NCBI RefSeq assembly: GCF_900659615.1
Contig: NZ_CAACUY010000003.1
Span: forward strand, 62,001-126,000
Source: Actinomadura fibrosa
GTDB lineage: Bacteria > Actinomycetota > Actinomycetes > Streptosporangiales > Streptosporangiaceae
Length of the DNA: 64,000 nt
Direction of reading: 5' to 3'
A program made the position numbers and the translations under genes. The first letter of the stretch is position 1; every line of letters begins with the position of its first letter. Positions 35,970 through 44,895 of this stretch are shown here, one piece after another. The notes under the pieces are model-generated. The model worked only from the letters and a program-made list of their open reading frames with translations, did no database searches and was not told the DNA's origin.

Positions 35970-37226
35970 ATGATCGACAGCCGTTACGTCCGTTACCGGC
36001 CGAAACCGGCCGCGAATCCGTTTCGGCAGTTCATCCTGAAGATGCACGGCCGGTGTAATCTCTCCTGCCGCTACTGCTACCTGTACACGAAGTCCGACCA
36101 GCGCTGGAGGCACCGGCCGGCGGCGATGCCCGCCCGCACGATCGACGTCACGGCGGCGCGGATCGCCGAGCACGCGCGCGCCCACGATCTGGACCGCGTC
36201 GACGTGGTGCTCCATGGCGGAGAACCGCTCCTGGCGGGCGCCGGCGCGCTTCGCCACGCCGTCACGGCGGTCCGGCGCGAGGTCGGAGAGACCGCCGACG
36301 TGCGCTTTTCCCTACAGACCAACGGGACGCTGCTGAATCGCCGCTATCTCCGGCTGTTCGACGAATTGGACGTCGCGGTGGGAGTGAGTCTCGACGGCGA
36401 GGCCGCGGCCCATGACCGGAATCGGGCGGACCACCGCGGAGGCAGCCACGCCCGGGTCTCCCGAGGCCTCGCCGAGCTGACCCGCCCGGAGTTCCGGCAC
36501 CTCTTCCAGGGCCTGCTCTGCGTCATCGACCTGGAGCAGGCCCCCCTGTCAGCCTATGCGGCCCTCCTGGCCTTCGACCCGCCCGCCATCGACCTGCTGC
36601 TGCCCCACGCGAACTGGTCGGCACCCCCCGCCGGACCGCCCGGCGCCTACGCCGAATGGCTGACCCCCATCTTCGACCACTGGTTCGGCGCGCCCGTCCG
36701 GCGGACCCGTATACGGCTCTTCGAAGAGATGATCAATGTGCTGCTCGGCGGAGAGTCCGCCGTGGAAAGCGTCGGCACGACGCCCATCGGAATGCTCGTC
36801 GTGGAGACCGACGGCGCGATCGAGCAGTCCGACATCCTCGCCGCCACCTACGAGGGCGCCGCCGATCTAGGGCTGAACGTCTTCCACGACGACTTCGACT
36901 CCGCTCTGCGGCACCCCGGCATTGCCGGACGCCAACGGGGAGTGCGCGGAATCCCGTCCTGCTGCCGCCCATGCCGCTGGGCCGAGGTCTGCGGCGGCGG
37001 CCAATACGCGCACCGCTATCGCGGCGAATCCGGTTTCGACCACCGCTCGGTCTACTGCACCGACCTCGACCTGCTGTTCCAGCACATCCACCGCACTCTG
37101 ACAAATGAGATCGCCGCCCTCAGCGCCCCCTTCGCCGTCCAATACTCGCCCGGGTGTCACCTGGTTTTGGGGAAGGATGCAGCGCAGCGGAAGCTCTCCG
37201 GGCGGTCCGGGTCACCGCCCTTGTAG
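35970..37226 (+). CDS. fxsB: FxsB-family radical SAM/SPASM maturase
   Basis: A 418-residue radical SAM enzyme. The opening FRQFILKMHGRCNLSCRYCYLYT carries the CxxxCxxC cluster motif. GGEPLLAG is the SAM-binding GGE motif. The C-terminus has a SPASM-type Cys set (CCRPCRWAEVCGGG, then VYCTDLD) for auxiliary iron-sulphur clusters. FxsB enzymes join an aromatic ring to the beta-carbon two residues on, forming a three-residue cyclophane. There is no fused HExxH domain. ATG at 35970 has no clear ribosome binding site; GTG at 35922 or TTG at 35886 are alternatives. Divergent from the precursor; its end overlaps the convergent esterase by 70 bp. Confidence 0.88.
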   Translation: MIDSRYVRYRPKPAANPFRQFILKMHGRCNLSCRYCYLYTKSDQRWRHRPAAMPARTIDVTAARIAEHARAHDLDRVDVVLHGGEPLLAGAGALRHAVTAVRREVGETADVRFSLQTNGTLLNRRYLRLFDELDVAVGVSLDGEAAAHDRNRADHRGGSHARVSRGLAELTRPEFRHLFQGLLCVIDLEQAPLSAYAALLAFDPPAIDLLLPHANWSAPPAGPPGAYAEWLTPIFDHWFGAPVRRTRIRLFEEMINVLLGGESAVESVGTTPIGMLVVETDGAIEQSDILAATYEGAADLGLNVFHDDFDSALRHPGIAGRQRGVRGIPSCCRPCRWAEVCGGGQYAHRYRGESGFDHRSVYCTDLDLLFQHIHRTLTNEIAALSAPFAVQYSPGCHLVLGKDAAQRKLSGRSGSPPL

Positions 37227-38785
37227 ACCTGCACTTGCGGGTAGGGGCAGAGTGCCCGTTCGCGGACGACTGTCCCCTTGGCGTCGGTTGCTGCGGCCGG
37301 CAGTGTCTGGGGTGCCCGGCCGTGTTCGACCCAATCGACCAGGGCACTGAACGGGTCCGTCGGCTTCGGGCCGGTGCCGCCGCCGCAGTGGTCGACACCG
37401 GGCGCGAGGAACAGCCGGAAGAAGTCGCCGGTCCGCTTGCCGGAGACCTGCTCGACCTCCTTGTAGTAGCGCTCGGACTGAGCGGCGGGGAAGACCCCGT
37501 CCGCCAGCCCGTGCCACATCAGCAATTTGCCGCCACGGTCGGCGAACGGCTCCAGTACCGGGTCGGAGCTGGACAGGATGTCCAGCCGGCTGCGGTACAT
37601 CGGGCCGAACACGTTGATGAGCTCGTCCGTGTTCGACGTGCGCCAGTCGTAGCCGGGGTCGTGCTTGAGGAAGTTCCTGATCGGCCAGCCGTCGAAGGAG
37701 CGGCTGTTGTTCAGGTCGACGCCCGGCGCGTAGCCGTACCACACGAACTGGCCGGACGTGGTCCGCGGCCCTTCGATGATCTTGGCCGCGACCTCGGCCT
37801 CGCGTGCCGTGATCGTGCCGCAGGGCAGCGTCCGGCCGATCTGCGCGGCCAGTGCCTTGCGGTAGTCGCAGCCTTCCGGGTTGCCGACCAGGTCGTCGGT
37901 CACACCGTCCGCGCCGTCGCAGGCCTTGACGACGGCCTCGGTCATGGCGGTCATCTTGCATTCCGGGATGAAGCCGCCGAACGCGTCGTTCTGGAGGAAC
38001 GCGGGCCACGACATGGTCATGTTCAGCCGCTCCGCGCCGTAGATGGCAGGGGCCTCGGCGAGGACGCCGTCGAAGTCCCCGGGGAACCGCTGGGGCATTT
38101 CGAGGCCTTGGCGGCCGCCGTTCGAGCAGCCCTGCCAGTAGGAGTAACGGGCCGGTCTCCGGTAGTGCCGCTGCACGGCCGCCTTCGCGAGGAGGGCGTT
38201 CTCGTGGACGCTGCGATACGACCAGTTCTCGAACAACTGCCAGTTGAACTTGTTGCCGCTCAGGAAGATGTTGGTCCGCGGGTTCTCTACGGACAGTCCC
38301 GCGTCGCTGGTCGTGACGGCGTAGCCGGCCTTGATGGCGGACGTCATCGACGGTGCACCGTAGGTCGCCCGGGTGCCGCCGCCGCCGACGGCCTTGATGC
38401 GGCCGTTCCATCGCTGCGGAAGCCAGACCCAGACGTGCACGTTGTCGGCCGGCAGGCCCTGGGTTCCCTCCTGCCCGTGGGTGAGGGAGATCTCGACCTC
38501 GCAGAACTCGCGGTCGGGTACCGCCGTGCCGGACGGCGGAGTGATCTGGGCCTTGCCGCCGCGAGTCAGGGCGGTGCGGATCCCGGTGATCCGGGCGCCG
38601 GGCACGCGGAGTCGCTCGAATCGCTGGGGCCGGCAGTCCGCTCTGCCTGGGACGGGCTGGGCCTTCGCGTCGGACGGTGTCGCGGGGGCCGCCGGAGCGG
38701 CCGCCGCCTCGAAGCCGCCGGCGCTCACGGTCAGGGCCGTCACGAGCGCCATGAGGGCCGCGCGACGCCTTCTCCACCTGATCAT
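37157..38785 (-). CDS. Secreted tannase/feruloyl-esterase-family hydrolase
   Basis: A 542-residue esterase with a signal peptide (WRRRRAALMALVTALTVSAG, cleaved near AAAAPAAP). The family CS-D-HC triad is visible: Ser221 in GCSNGGRQG, Asp429 in WHGLADGVF and His466 in GVDHCGGG. Cys220 and Cys467 are placed to form the bridging disulphide. A Ca-site-like insert (CDGADGVTDDLVGNPEGCD) is present. It hydrolyses phenolic-acid or related esters outside the cell. The start has GGGAGACTAG upstream. It is divergent from the peptide-type ABC importer, which may take up the products. Confidence 0.88.
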   Translation of the reverse strand: MIRWRRRRAALMALVTALTVSAGGFEAAAAPAAPATPSDAKAQPVPGRADCRPQRFERLRVPGARITGIRTALTRGGKAQITPPSGTAVPDREFCEVEISLTHGQEGTQGLPADNVHVWVWLPQRWNGRIKAVGGGGTRATYGAPSMTSAIKAGYAVTTSDAGLSVENPRTNIFLSGNKFNWQLFENWSYRSVHENALLAKAAVQRHYRRPARYSYWQGCSNGGRQGLEMPQRFPGDFDGVLAEAPAIYGAERLNMTMSWPAFLQNDAFGGFIPECKMTAMTEAVVKACDGADGVTDDLVGNPEGCDYRKALAAQIGRTLPCGTITAREAEVAAKIIEGPRTTSGQFVWYGYAPGVDLNNSRSFDGWPIRNFLKHDPGYDWRTSNTDELINVFGPMYRSRLDILSSSDPVLEPFADRGGKLLMWHGLADGVFPAAQSERYYKEVEQVSGKRTGDFFRLFLAPGVDHCGGGTGPKPTDPFSALVDWVEHGRAPQTLPAAATDAKGTVVRERALCPYPQVQVYKGGDPDRPESFRCAASFPKTR

Positions 38786-38811
38786 CTAGTCTCCCATGGG
38801 CGAAGGGAACC

Positions 38812-38832
38812 TGATTATCATGCACATGATTA
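38812..38832. promoter_or_regulatory. AT-rich inverted repeat containing TGATTATCATG
   Basis: TGATTATCATGCACATGATTA holds near-palindromic arms TTATCATG/CATGATTA. It lies 27 bp upstream of the esterase ATG in the divergent promoter region. The 11-mer TGATTATCATG recurs exactly at 47685. Confidence 0.45.
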
Positions 38833-38970
38833 CCCCTTGAGGATCAAAGCGAGCGCGCGAGCCGATGTCAACACCTCGATGGGAGGCTGAAGGCTGTGCG
38901 TCCGCTGGTGCGCCGACGTCGCAACCTGCGCGGCCGTGACAAATTCATGCATAACAATCGCAGGAATCTC

Positions 38971-38998
38971 TTGACCCGGGGTGCGTGCACGGTATTGC
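38971..38998 (+). promoter_or_regulatory. Possible promoter of the ABC importer operon
   Basis: TTGACC, a 16-bp spacer, then TATTGC, 55 bp before the substrate-binding protein ATG. The -35 is good and the -10 is weak. Confidence 0.33.
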
Positions 38999-39052
38999 AT
39001 GACCTCACGTCGAGGAGCGACCCCCCGCCCCACCCCTCAGCTGGAGGTTCGT

Positions 39053-40570
39053 ATGCGGAGAAGTGCGACACTGGCGGTCGTGGCCGGCCTGGCGAGCCTG
39101 TCGTTGACCGCCTGCGGGGACGGATCGTCCGCCGCGGACCGAGGGACGGTCACACTCGCCGTCGCCGCGGCGCCGAAGAAGTGGGACCCGTACACCTTCG
39201 ACTGGGGCCCGATGTCGCAGGCCGAGCAGGCCGTGTACGACACCCTGATCCACACCAGGCCGGACGGGAGTCCGGCGCCCGGGCTCGCCGTGGCGTGGAA
39301 GTACACCGACCCGACGCACTTCGAGCTGACGCTCCGGCAGGGCGTGCGGTTCAGCGACGGCGAACCCCTCAACGCGGCGGCCGTGAAGAAGAACCTGGAC
39401 CGCGCCAAGACCGTCGTCGGGCCGAAGACGGACCAGCTCGCCGCGGTGAAGAGCGTCGCGGCGTCCGACGACGACACGGTGAAGATCACCCTGAAGGAGC
39501 CCTACCCCTCACTGCCCGCCGCCTTCCAGCAGGTCATGGGCATGGTCGCCAGCCCCAAGGCGCTGGACGCCCCGGAGTCCCTGAACCAGCAGCCGGTCGG
39601 CGCCGGTCCCTACACGTTGGACAAGTCCAAGACCGTCCCCGGGGACCACTACACCTTCACGAAGAACCGCCAGTACTGGGACGCCAAGTCCGTCGGCGTC
39701 GAGACGCTCGTGCTCAAGGTGATCCCGGACATGACGGCCGCGCTCAGCGCGCTCCGCTCCGGCCAGGTCGACGCGACGCTCGGAAGCGTCAACCAGCTGG
39801 ACACCGCCAAGACCGTGCCGGACGTCAAGGTCCTGTCGCAGCCGAGCTTCTTCGCCTCGCTGAACCTCCAGGACCGCAACGGCACCCAGGTCAAGGCACT
39901 GAAGGACGTCCGCGTCCGGCAGGCGATGCAGTACGCCGTCGACCGCCCCGCCCTGCAGAAGGTGCTGGGACCGGGATCGCCGTCCACGCAGCTGTTCCTG
40001 CCGGGCACGCCGGGCCACGACGGGTCCCTGGACAACGCCTACCCGCACGACCCGGCCAAGGCCAGGCGGCTGCTCGCGGACGCCGGCTACCCGAACGGCT
40101 TCGACCTGCCGCTCGTCAACACCGACTACAGCAACTGGAACGACTACGTGCAGGCGGTGTCGAGCCAGCTCAAGGACGTCGGCATCAAGGTGGAGATCAA
40201 CAATCTGCCGCTCGGCTCCTACCTGGAGGCCAAGTTCAAGACCGACAACCCGGCCTACGCCTGGTTCTACAACGCCTCCGACAACTACTTCGACGTCCAG
40301 TACGCGCTGCTGAAGAACGCCAAGTACAACCCGTACAAGGTCGAGTCGCCCGAGATCGAGAGGCTGGCGGCCACGGCGGCGAGCCAGCAGGGCGCGCAGC
40401 AGGCGGCCACGCTGAAGCAGCTGTCACGGCAGTTCGTGACCGAGTCCCCGATGATCGTCACGAACGTGGTCGACGTCTTCTACTTCTACAACACCAAGAA
40501 GATCAAGAAGATGGAGATGACCGCACTCCAGCCGATGCCCTCGATCAACGCACTCCAGCCGGCCGGCTGA
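39053..40570 (+). CDS. ABC importer substrate-binding lipoprotein (SBP family 5)
   Basis: A 505-residue lipoprotein. The signal peptide ends in the lipobox LTAC, so Cys is lipidated and the protein sits on the outer face of the membrane. The body has family-5 hallmarks: VYDTLIHTRPDGSPAPGLA, then LRQGVRFSDGEPLNAAAVK near the N-terminus, then VRQAMQYAVDRPAL and RRLLADAGYPNGFDLPL. These proteins bind peptides, nickel-chelators, opines or sugars; the ligand cannot be told. GGAGG lies before the ATG. First gene of a four-gene importer operon. Confidence 0.9.
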   Translation: MRRSATLAVVAGLASLSLTACGDGSSAADRGTVTLAVAAAPKKWDPYTFDWGPMSQAEQAVYDTLIHTRPDGSPAPGLAVAWKYTDPTHFELTLRQGVRFSDGEPLNAAAVKKNLDRAKTVVGPKTDQLAAVKSVAASDDDTVKITLKEPYPSLPAAFQQVMGMVASPKALDAPESLNQQPVGAGPYTLDKSKTVPGDHYTFTKNRQYWDAKSVGVETLVLKVIPDMTAALSALRSGQVDATLGSVNQLDTAKTVPDVKVLSQPSFFASLNLQDRNGTQVKALKDVRVRQAMQYAVDRPALQKVLGPGSPSTQLFLPGTPGHDGSLDNAYPHDPAKARRLLADAGYPNGFDLPLVNTDYSNWNDYVQAVSSQLKDVGIKVEINNLPLGSYLEAKFKTDNPAYAWFYNASDNYFDVQYALLKNAKYNPYKVESPEIERLAATAASQQGAQQAATLKQLSRQFVTESPMIVTNVVDVFYFYNTKKIKKMEMTALQPMPSINALQPAG

Positions 40571-40592
40571 CGGGGTCCGGGACACGGTCGCC

Positions 40593-41534
40593 ATGCTCAC
40601 GATCATCGGCAAGCGGATCCTCGTCGTCGTCCCCATGCTCTGGGCGATCGCGACGATCGCCTTCTACCTCGTCAACCTGATCCCCGGATCGCCCGGGCGC
40701 ACCATCCTCGGGGACGCAGCCTCGCAGCAGCAGGTCGACGCGCTCAACCATCAGCTCGGCTACGACCGCCCCCTGCTCGTCCAGTACGGCGACTGGCTCG
40801 CGGGCGCGGTGCGCGGCGACTTCGGGGACTCGCTGCAGTCCGGCCGCTCCGCGGTGGGCGACGTGACCGCCCGGCTTCCGATCACCCTGTCGGTCGCCAT
40901 CGCCGCGACCGTCATCAGCGTGGTGGTCGGCGTCCTCGTGGGCGTGGCCGCCGCCAACGGCGGCCGGTGGCTCGACCGGTCCCTTCAGGCCGCGTCGAGC
41001 GTGGCCATGGCGGTGCCCAGCTTCTGGCTGGGCGTGCTCCTGGTGTTCGTGTTCGCGCTCGGCCTCAAGTGGCTTCCGGCGGTCGGGTACGTCCCGTTCA
41101 CCGAAGACCCCGGTGAGTGGCTGCGGTCGATCGCGCTGCCCAGCGTCTCGGTCGCGATGATCGGGACGGCCACGGTCAGCCGGCAGACCAGGGCCGCGCT
41201 CATCCACGAACTCGGCCAGGACTACATCCGCACGCTGTACGCGACCGGTGTCCCGACGCGGTCGATCGTCCTCAAGCACGCGCTCCGGAACGCCTCGACG
41301 CCGATCGCCACCACCGTCGGGTTCCAGTTCATCGGCCTGCTGGGCAGCACGGTCATCGTCGAGCAGGTGTTCGGCATCAACGGGCTCGGCCAGCTCGTGC
41401 TCGGCGCCGTCACCAGCAAGGACCTGCCCCTGCTGCTCACGGTCATCGTCCTCACGACGGGCCTGGTCATCGCGGTGAACCTGATCGTGGACCTGCTGAC
41501 CGTCTGGCTCAACCCCAAGGCGAGGCGCGCATGA
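40593..41534 (+). CDS. ABC importer permease (DppB-type)
   Basis: A 313-residue permease with six helices. The N-terminus (ILVVVPMLWAIATIAFYLV) is followed by IPGSPGRTILGD. The coupling EAA-type loop reads DYIRTLYATGVPTRSIVLKH ALRNA. It forms the inner-membrane channel with the permease half of the next gene. It begins 22 bp after the binding protein gene and overlaps the next gene by 4 bp (ATGA). Confidence 0.92.
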   Translation: MLTIIGKRILVVVPMLWAIATIAFYLVNLIPGSPGRTILGDAASQQQVDALNHQLGYDRPLLVQYGDWLAGAVRGDFGDSLQSGRSAVGDVTARLPITLSVAIAATVISVVVGVLVGVAAANGGRWLDRSLQAASSVAMAVPSFWLGVLLVFVFALGLKWLPAVGYVPFTEDPGEWLRSIALPSVSVAMIGTATVSRQTRAALIHELGQDYIRTLYATGVPTRSIVLKHALRNASTPIATTVGFQFIGLLGSTVIVEQVFGINGLGQLVLGAVTSKDLPLLLTVIVLTTGLVIAVNLIVDLLTVWLNPKARRA

Positions 41535-43228
41535 ACACCGAGTCCCGGCCGCGCGGCTACCTCCGCCGTGTCATCGGCTCGCTCCGCGGAACGCTCAGCC
41601 TCGGGTGGATCGCGCTGGTCGTGATCGGCAGCTTCCTCGCGCCGTGGCTGGCGCCGCACGACCCGCTGGAGCAGGACATCGACCATGCCTACGCGATGCC
41701 CTCGGGCACCTACTGGGCCGGCACCGACTCCCTCGGCCGGGACATCCTCAGCCGGATCATGCACGGCGGCTCGGTGAGCCTGCTCGGCGCCGGCGAGGCG
41801 CTGCTGGTCGCGGTGGCGATCGGGGTGCCTCTCGGCATGCTGGCGGGATACCGGGGCGGCGTGGTCGACGCCGTCCTCAGCCGGATCGCCGAGGTCGTGA
41901 TGTCGCTGCCCGTCATCGTGATCCTGCTCGCGGTGGTGGCGGTGTACGGCCGGGCGTTCACCATCACGATGGGCGCCCTCGGCGTCATCCTGTCCGCGTC
42001 CTTCATCCGGCTGGCGCGCGCCACCACCGAAGGCAAGCGCAACGAGCTGTACGTGGACGCCGCCCGCGTCTCGGGCCTCGGTCATCTGCGGATCGCCGTC
42101 CGGCACGTCCTGCCCAACATCACCGCTCCGCTGCTGATCCAGAGCACGCTCGCGCTCAGCTCCGCCCTGCTCATCCAGGCCGGCCTCGGCTTCCTCGGCC
42201 TCGGCCCGGAGCCGCCGGCCCCGAGCTGGGGGTCGGGCATCGCCGACGCCGCCAAGTACGTCAACCGCGACGGCTGGCTGATGGTGCCGACCGGCGCCGT
42301 CCTCATCCTCACCGTGCTGGCGTTCAACAGCCTCGGTGACGCGCTGCGGGACGCGACCGCCCACGCGGCGCCCTCGGTGGAGCGGCGCCGCCGGGTCACC
42401 TCCTCAGGCGGGACGCGCAGCGACCCGGGTCACCTCCTGGACGTCGACGGCCTGCGCGTCGAGTACCCCGGCCGGCGGATCATCGACGAGGTGACCCTGC
42501 ATGTGGAGGCCGGAGAGGTGCTCGCGCTCGTCGGGGAGTCCGGGTCGGGCAAGACGCAGACGGCCTTCTCGATTCTCGGCCTGCTCGCCCCCGGGGGCCG
42601 GATCACCGCGGGCGGCATCCATTTCGACGGCAGTGACCTGCTCGCGCTGCCCGACAAGAAGCTGGCGGCCCTGCGCGGCACCCGGATGGCGTACATCCCG
42701 CAGGAGCCGATGAGCAACCTTGATCCCTGCTTCACCATCGGGTCGCAGATGATCGAGCCCCTCGTCGTCAACCTGCGCATCGGCCGCGCCGAAGCCAGAA
42801 GGCGTGCGCTCGCGCTGCTCGCCCGGGTCGGCATCAACGAGCCGGAACGGGTGTTCCGCAGCTACCCGCACGAGATCTCCGGCGGGATGGCGCAGCGCGT
42901 CCTCATCGCGCGGGCGGTCTCCTGCGAGCCGTCCCTGCTCATCGCGGACGAGCCGACCACCGCGCTGGACGTGACCGTCCAGGCCGAGGTCCTCGACCTG
43001 CTGCGCGATCTCCAGCGCGAGCGGCGGATGGGCATCATCCTGGTGACGCACGACTTCGGCGTCGTCGCCGACATCGCCGACCGGGTCGCCGTGATGCGGA
43101 ACGGCCGGCTCGTCGAGGAGGGTCCGGTCGGCGAGATTTTCGCCTCGCCCTCCCACCCCTACACGAAGATGCTGCTCGACTCGTCCCTGGAGGGACGCGA
43201 ACCGCGCAAGGAACTGCGGCATGTCTGA
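41531..43228 (+). CDS. Fused ABC permease-ATPase (DppC-DppD type)
   Basis: A 565-residue fusion. Residues 1-290 are a DppC-type permease (GTDSLGRDILSRIMHG, then coupling loop ELYVDAARVSGLGHLRIAVRH). Residues 300-565 are a DppD-type ATPase: Walker A GESGSGKTQTAFSIL, signature EISGGMAQRVLIARAV, Walker B LLIADEPTTALD and H-loop LVTHDFG. The linker (RRRRVTSSGGTRSDPGHLL) has no start codon or stop, so the fusion is genuine in this sequence. Such fusions are known in actinobacterial peptide/nickel importers. The 3' end overlaps the second ATPase gene by 8 bp. Confidence 0.9.
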   Translation: MNTESRPRGYLRRVIGSLRGTLSLGWIALVVIGSFLAPWLAPHDPLEQDIDHAYAMPSGTYWAGTDSLGRDILSRIMHGGSVSLLGAGEALLVAVAIGVPLGMLAGYRGGVVDAVLSRIAEVVMSLPVIVILLAVVAVYGRAFTITMGALGVILSASFIRLARATTEGKRNELYVDAARVSGLGHLRIAVRHVLPNITAPLLIQSTLALSSALLIQAGLGFLGLGPEPPAPSWGSGIADAAKYVNRDGWLMVPTGAVLILTVLAFNSLGDALRDATAHAAPSVERRRRVTSSGGTRSDPGHLLDVDGLRVEYPGRRIIDEVTLHVEAGEVLALVGESGSGKTQTAFSILGLLAPGGRITAGGIHFDGSDLLALPDKKLAALRGTRMAYIPQEPMSNLDPCFTIGSQMIEPLVVNLRIGRAEARRRALALLARVGINEPERVFRSYPHEISGGMAQRVLIARAVSCEPSLLIADEPTTALDVTVQAEVLDLLRDLQRERRMGIILVTHDFGVVADIADRVAVMRNGRLVEEGPVGEIFASPSHPYTKMLLDSSLEGREPRKELRHV

Positions 43229-44048
43229 GGTACTCAAGGTCAGCGACCTGCGCGTCGGGTTCGGCCGGCGCGGGCTGTTCGGCAAGGCCGTCGAGGTGCT
43301 GCACGGCGTGTCCTTCGGGATCGCCGCGGGGGAGACGTTCGGCCTCGTCGGCGAGTCGGGATCGGGCAAGACCACGATCGGACGCGCCGTGCTCGGCCTC
43401 GTCGCCCCCTCCGCCGGGACGATCGTGCTGAACGGCGTCCCCATCGACGACCTGCGCCGCCGGCGACGCCTCGCACGTGAGGTCCAGGTCGTCTTCCAGG
43501 ACCCCTACACCTCGCTCAATCCGGCGATGACCATCGAGGACATCCTGAGCGAGCCGCTGCGCGTGCACGGCATGGAGCGCGGTGCCGCCGCGAGGCGCGT
43601 CGCCGACCTGCTCGACCGGGTGGCGCTGCCCGCCGACGCGGGCCGCCGCTACCCGCGCGAGTTCTCCGGGGGCCAGCGCCAGCGGATCGCCATCGCGCGC
43701 GCCCTGTCCCTGGAGCCGCGCGTCATTGTCTGCGACGAGCCGGTGTCCGCGCTGGACCTGTCCACCCAGGCGAGGATCCTGGACCTGCTGATCGAGATCC
43801 AGGACACGCTCGGGATCGCGTACCTGTTCATCTCCCACGACCTGGCCGTCGTACGCCATATCAGCCACCGCGTCGCCGTGATCAACAAGGGGGCGTTCGT
43901 GGAGACCGGAACGGCCGCGCAGGTCACCGAGGACCCCGCGCACCCCTACACCCGCCGCCTCCTCCTGGCCGCACCCGTCCCCGACCCGGCCCGGCAGCGC
44001 GAGCGCCGGGCCGAGCGGCACCGCCTTGCCGACGCCGCGCCCGCGTAA
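43221..44048 (+). CDS. ABC importer ATPase (DppF type)
   Basis: A 275-residue ATPase. Walker A is GESGSGKTTIGRAVLGL, Q-loop VVFQDPYTSLNP, signature EFSGGQRQRIAIARAL, Walker B VIVCDEPVSALD and H-loop FISHDLAVV. It ends with the oligopeptide-type tail (HPYTRRLLLAAPVPDPARQR). It forms the ATPase pair with the C-terminal half of the preceding fusion protein. Last gene of the importer operon; the GntR regulator starts 102 bp further on. Confidence 0.92.
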   Translation: MSEVLKVSDLRVGFGRRGLFGKAVEVLHGVSFGIAAGETFGLVGESGSGKTTIGRAVLGLVAPSAGTIVLNGVPIDDLRRRRRLAREVQVVFQDPYTSLNPAMTIEDILSEPLRVHGMERGAAARRVADLLDRVALPADAGRRYPREFSGGQRQRIAIARALSLEPRVIVCDEPVSALDLSTQARILDLLIEIQDTLGIAYLFISHDLAVVRHISHRVAVINKGAFVETGTAAQVTEDPAHPYTRRLLLAAPVPDPARQRERRAERHRLADAAPA

Positions 44049-44150
44049 GGCTCGGGTGGCCGGGAAGGACCGCCTCGCGGCCGTTCGTGTGGTCCTGCCG
44101 CCGCGGGTAGACCATACTGATGTTTGTCATTGATACGAGGAGGGCTCAGG

Positions 44151-44879
44151 GTGGCGCAGCCGCATGTCAGGCGGGGGGTGAAGGTCGGCGAAGCGATCGC
44201 GCAGGACATCGTCCGCAAGATCGGCGCGGAGAATCTGCCGCCGGGGACGCCGCTGCCCTCCGAGGCGCAGATGATCGAGGAGTACGGGGTCGGACGCGGC
44301 TCGCTCCGGGAGGCGCTGCGCATCCTGGAGGTGCACGGGCTGATCTCCATCAAGCCGGGGCCCCGGGGCGGTCCCATCGTCGCCGAGGTCAGCGCGGCCA
44401 TGTTCGGCCGGATGTCGACGCTGTACTTCCAGGCGGGCCGGATGACCTTCCGGGAGCTGATGGAGGCGCGCCTGGTCATGGAGCCGGTCATGGCCCGGCT
44501 GGCGGCCGAGCGCCGTGACGCCGACATGGCGAAGGCGCTCGGCGCCATCGCCGAGGACACACCGCTCGACGACGACGGCGGATATCTGAGCCACAGCGGC
44601 GACTTCCATCGATTCGTGGCATCGATGTCGGGCAACGGCATGCTGGATCTCTTCAGCGGGTCCCTGGGCCACATCTTCCACGAGCGCGTCAGCGGCCTGT
44701 TCTTTCCCAAGGCGCGCCGAGCCAAGGTCAGGCAGGCGCACGCCGAGATCGCCGAGGCGATCCAGGCGGGCGACGCCGACCGGGCCGAGACCCTGATGCG
44801 CGAGCACATGCAGGAGTACGCCACCTACGTCAAGCGTCGCAACCCCGCCCTCATGAACGAGGTCGTCGGCTGGCAGTGA
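44151..44879 (+). CDS. FadR-type GntR transcriptional regulator (FCD domain)
   Basis: A 242-residue regulator starting with GTG, preceded by GAGGAGGG. The N-terminal winged HTH reads LPPGTPLPSEAQMIEEYGVG, then RGSLREALRILEVHGLISIK. The FCD ligand domain covers residues 85-235, with likely metal/ligand positions in FRELMEARLVMEPVMARLAA, GDFHRFVAS and AHAEIAEAI. These regulators sense carboxylates or acyl-CoAs and repress catabolic genes. It lies between the importer and the minus-strand beta-oxidation operon, whose end is 16 bp away. It probably controls this cluster. Confidence 0.88.
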   Translation: MAQPHVRRGVKVGEAIAQDIVRKIGAENLPPGTPLPSEAQMIEEYGVGRGSLREALRILEVHGLISIKPGPRGGPIVAEVSAAMFGRMSTLYFQAGRMTFRELMEARLVMEPVMARLAAERRDADMAKALGAIAEDTPLDDDGGYLSHSGDFHRFVASMSGNGMLDLFSGSLGHIFHERVSGLFFPKARRAKVRQAHAEIAEAIQAGDADRAETLMREHMQEYATYVKRRNPALMNEVVGWQ

Positions 44880-44895
44880 CCTGCCCGGCCGGGGC

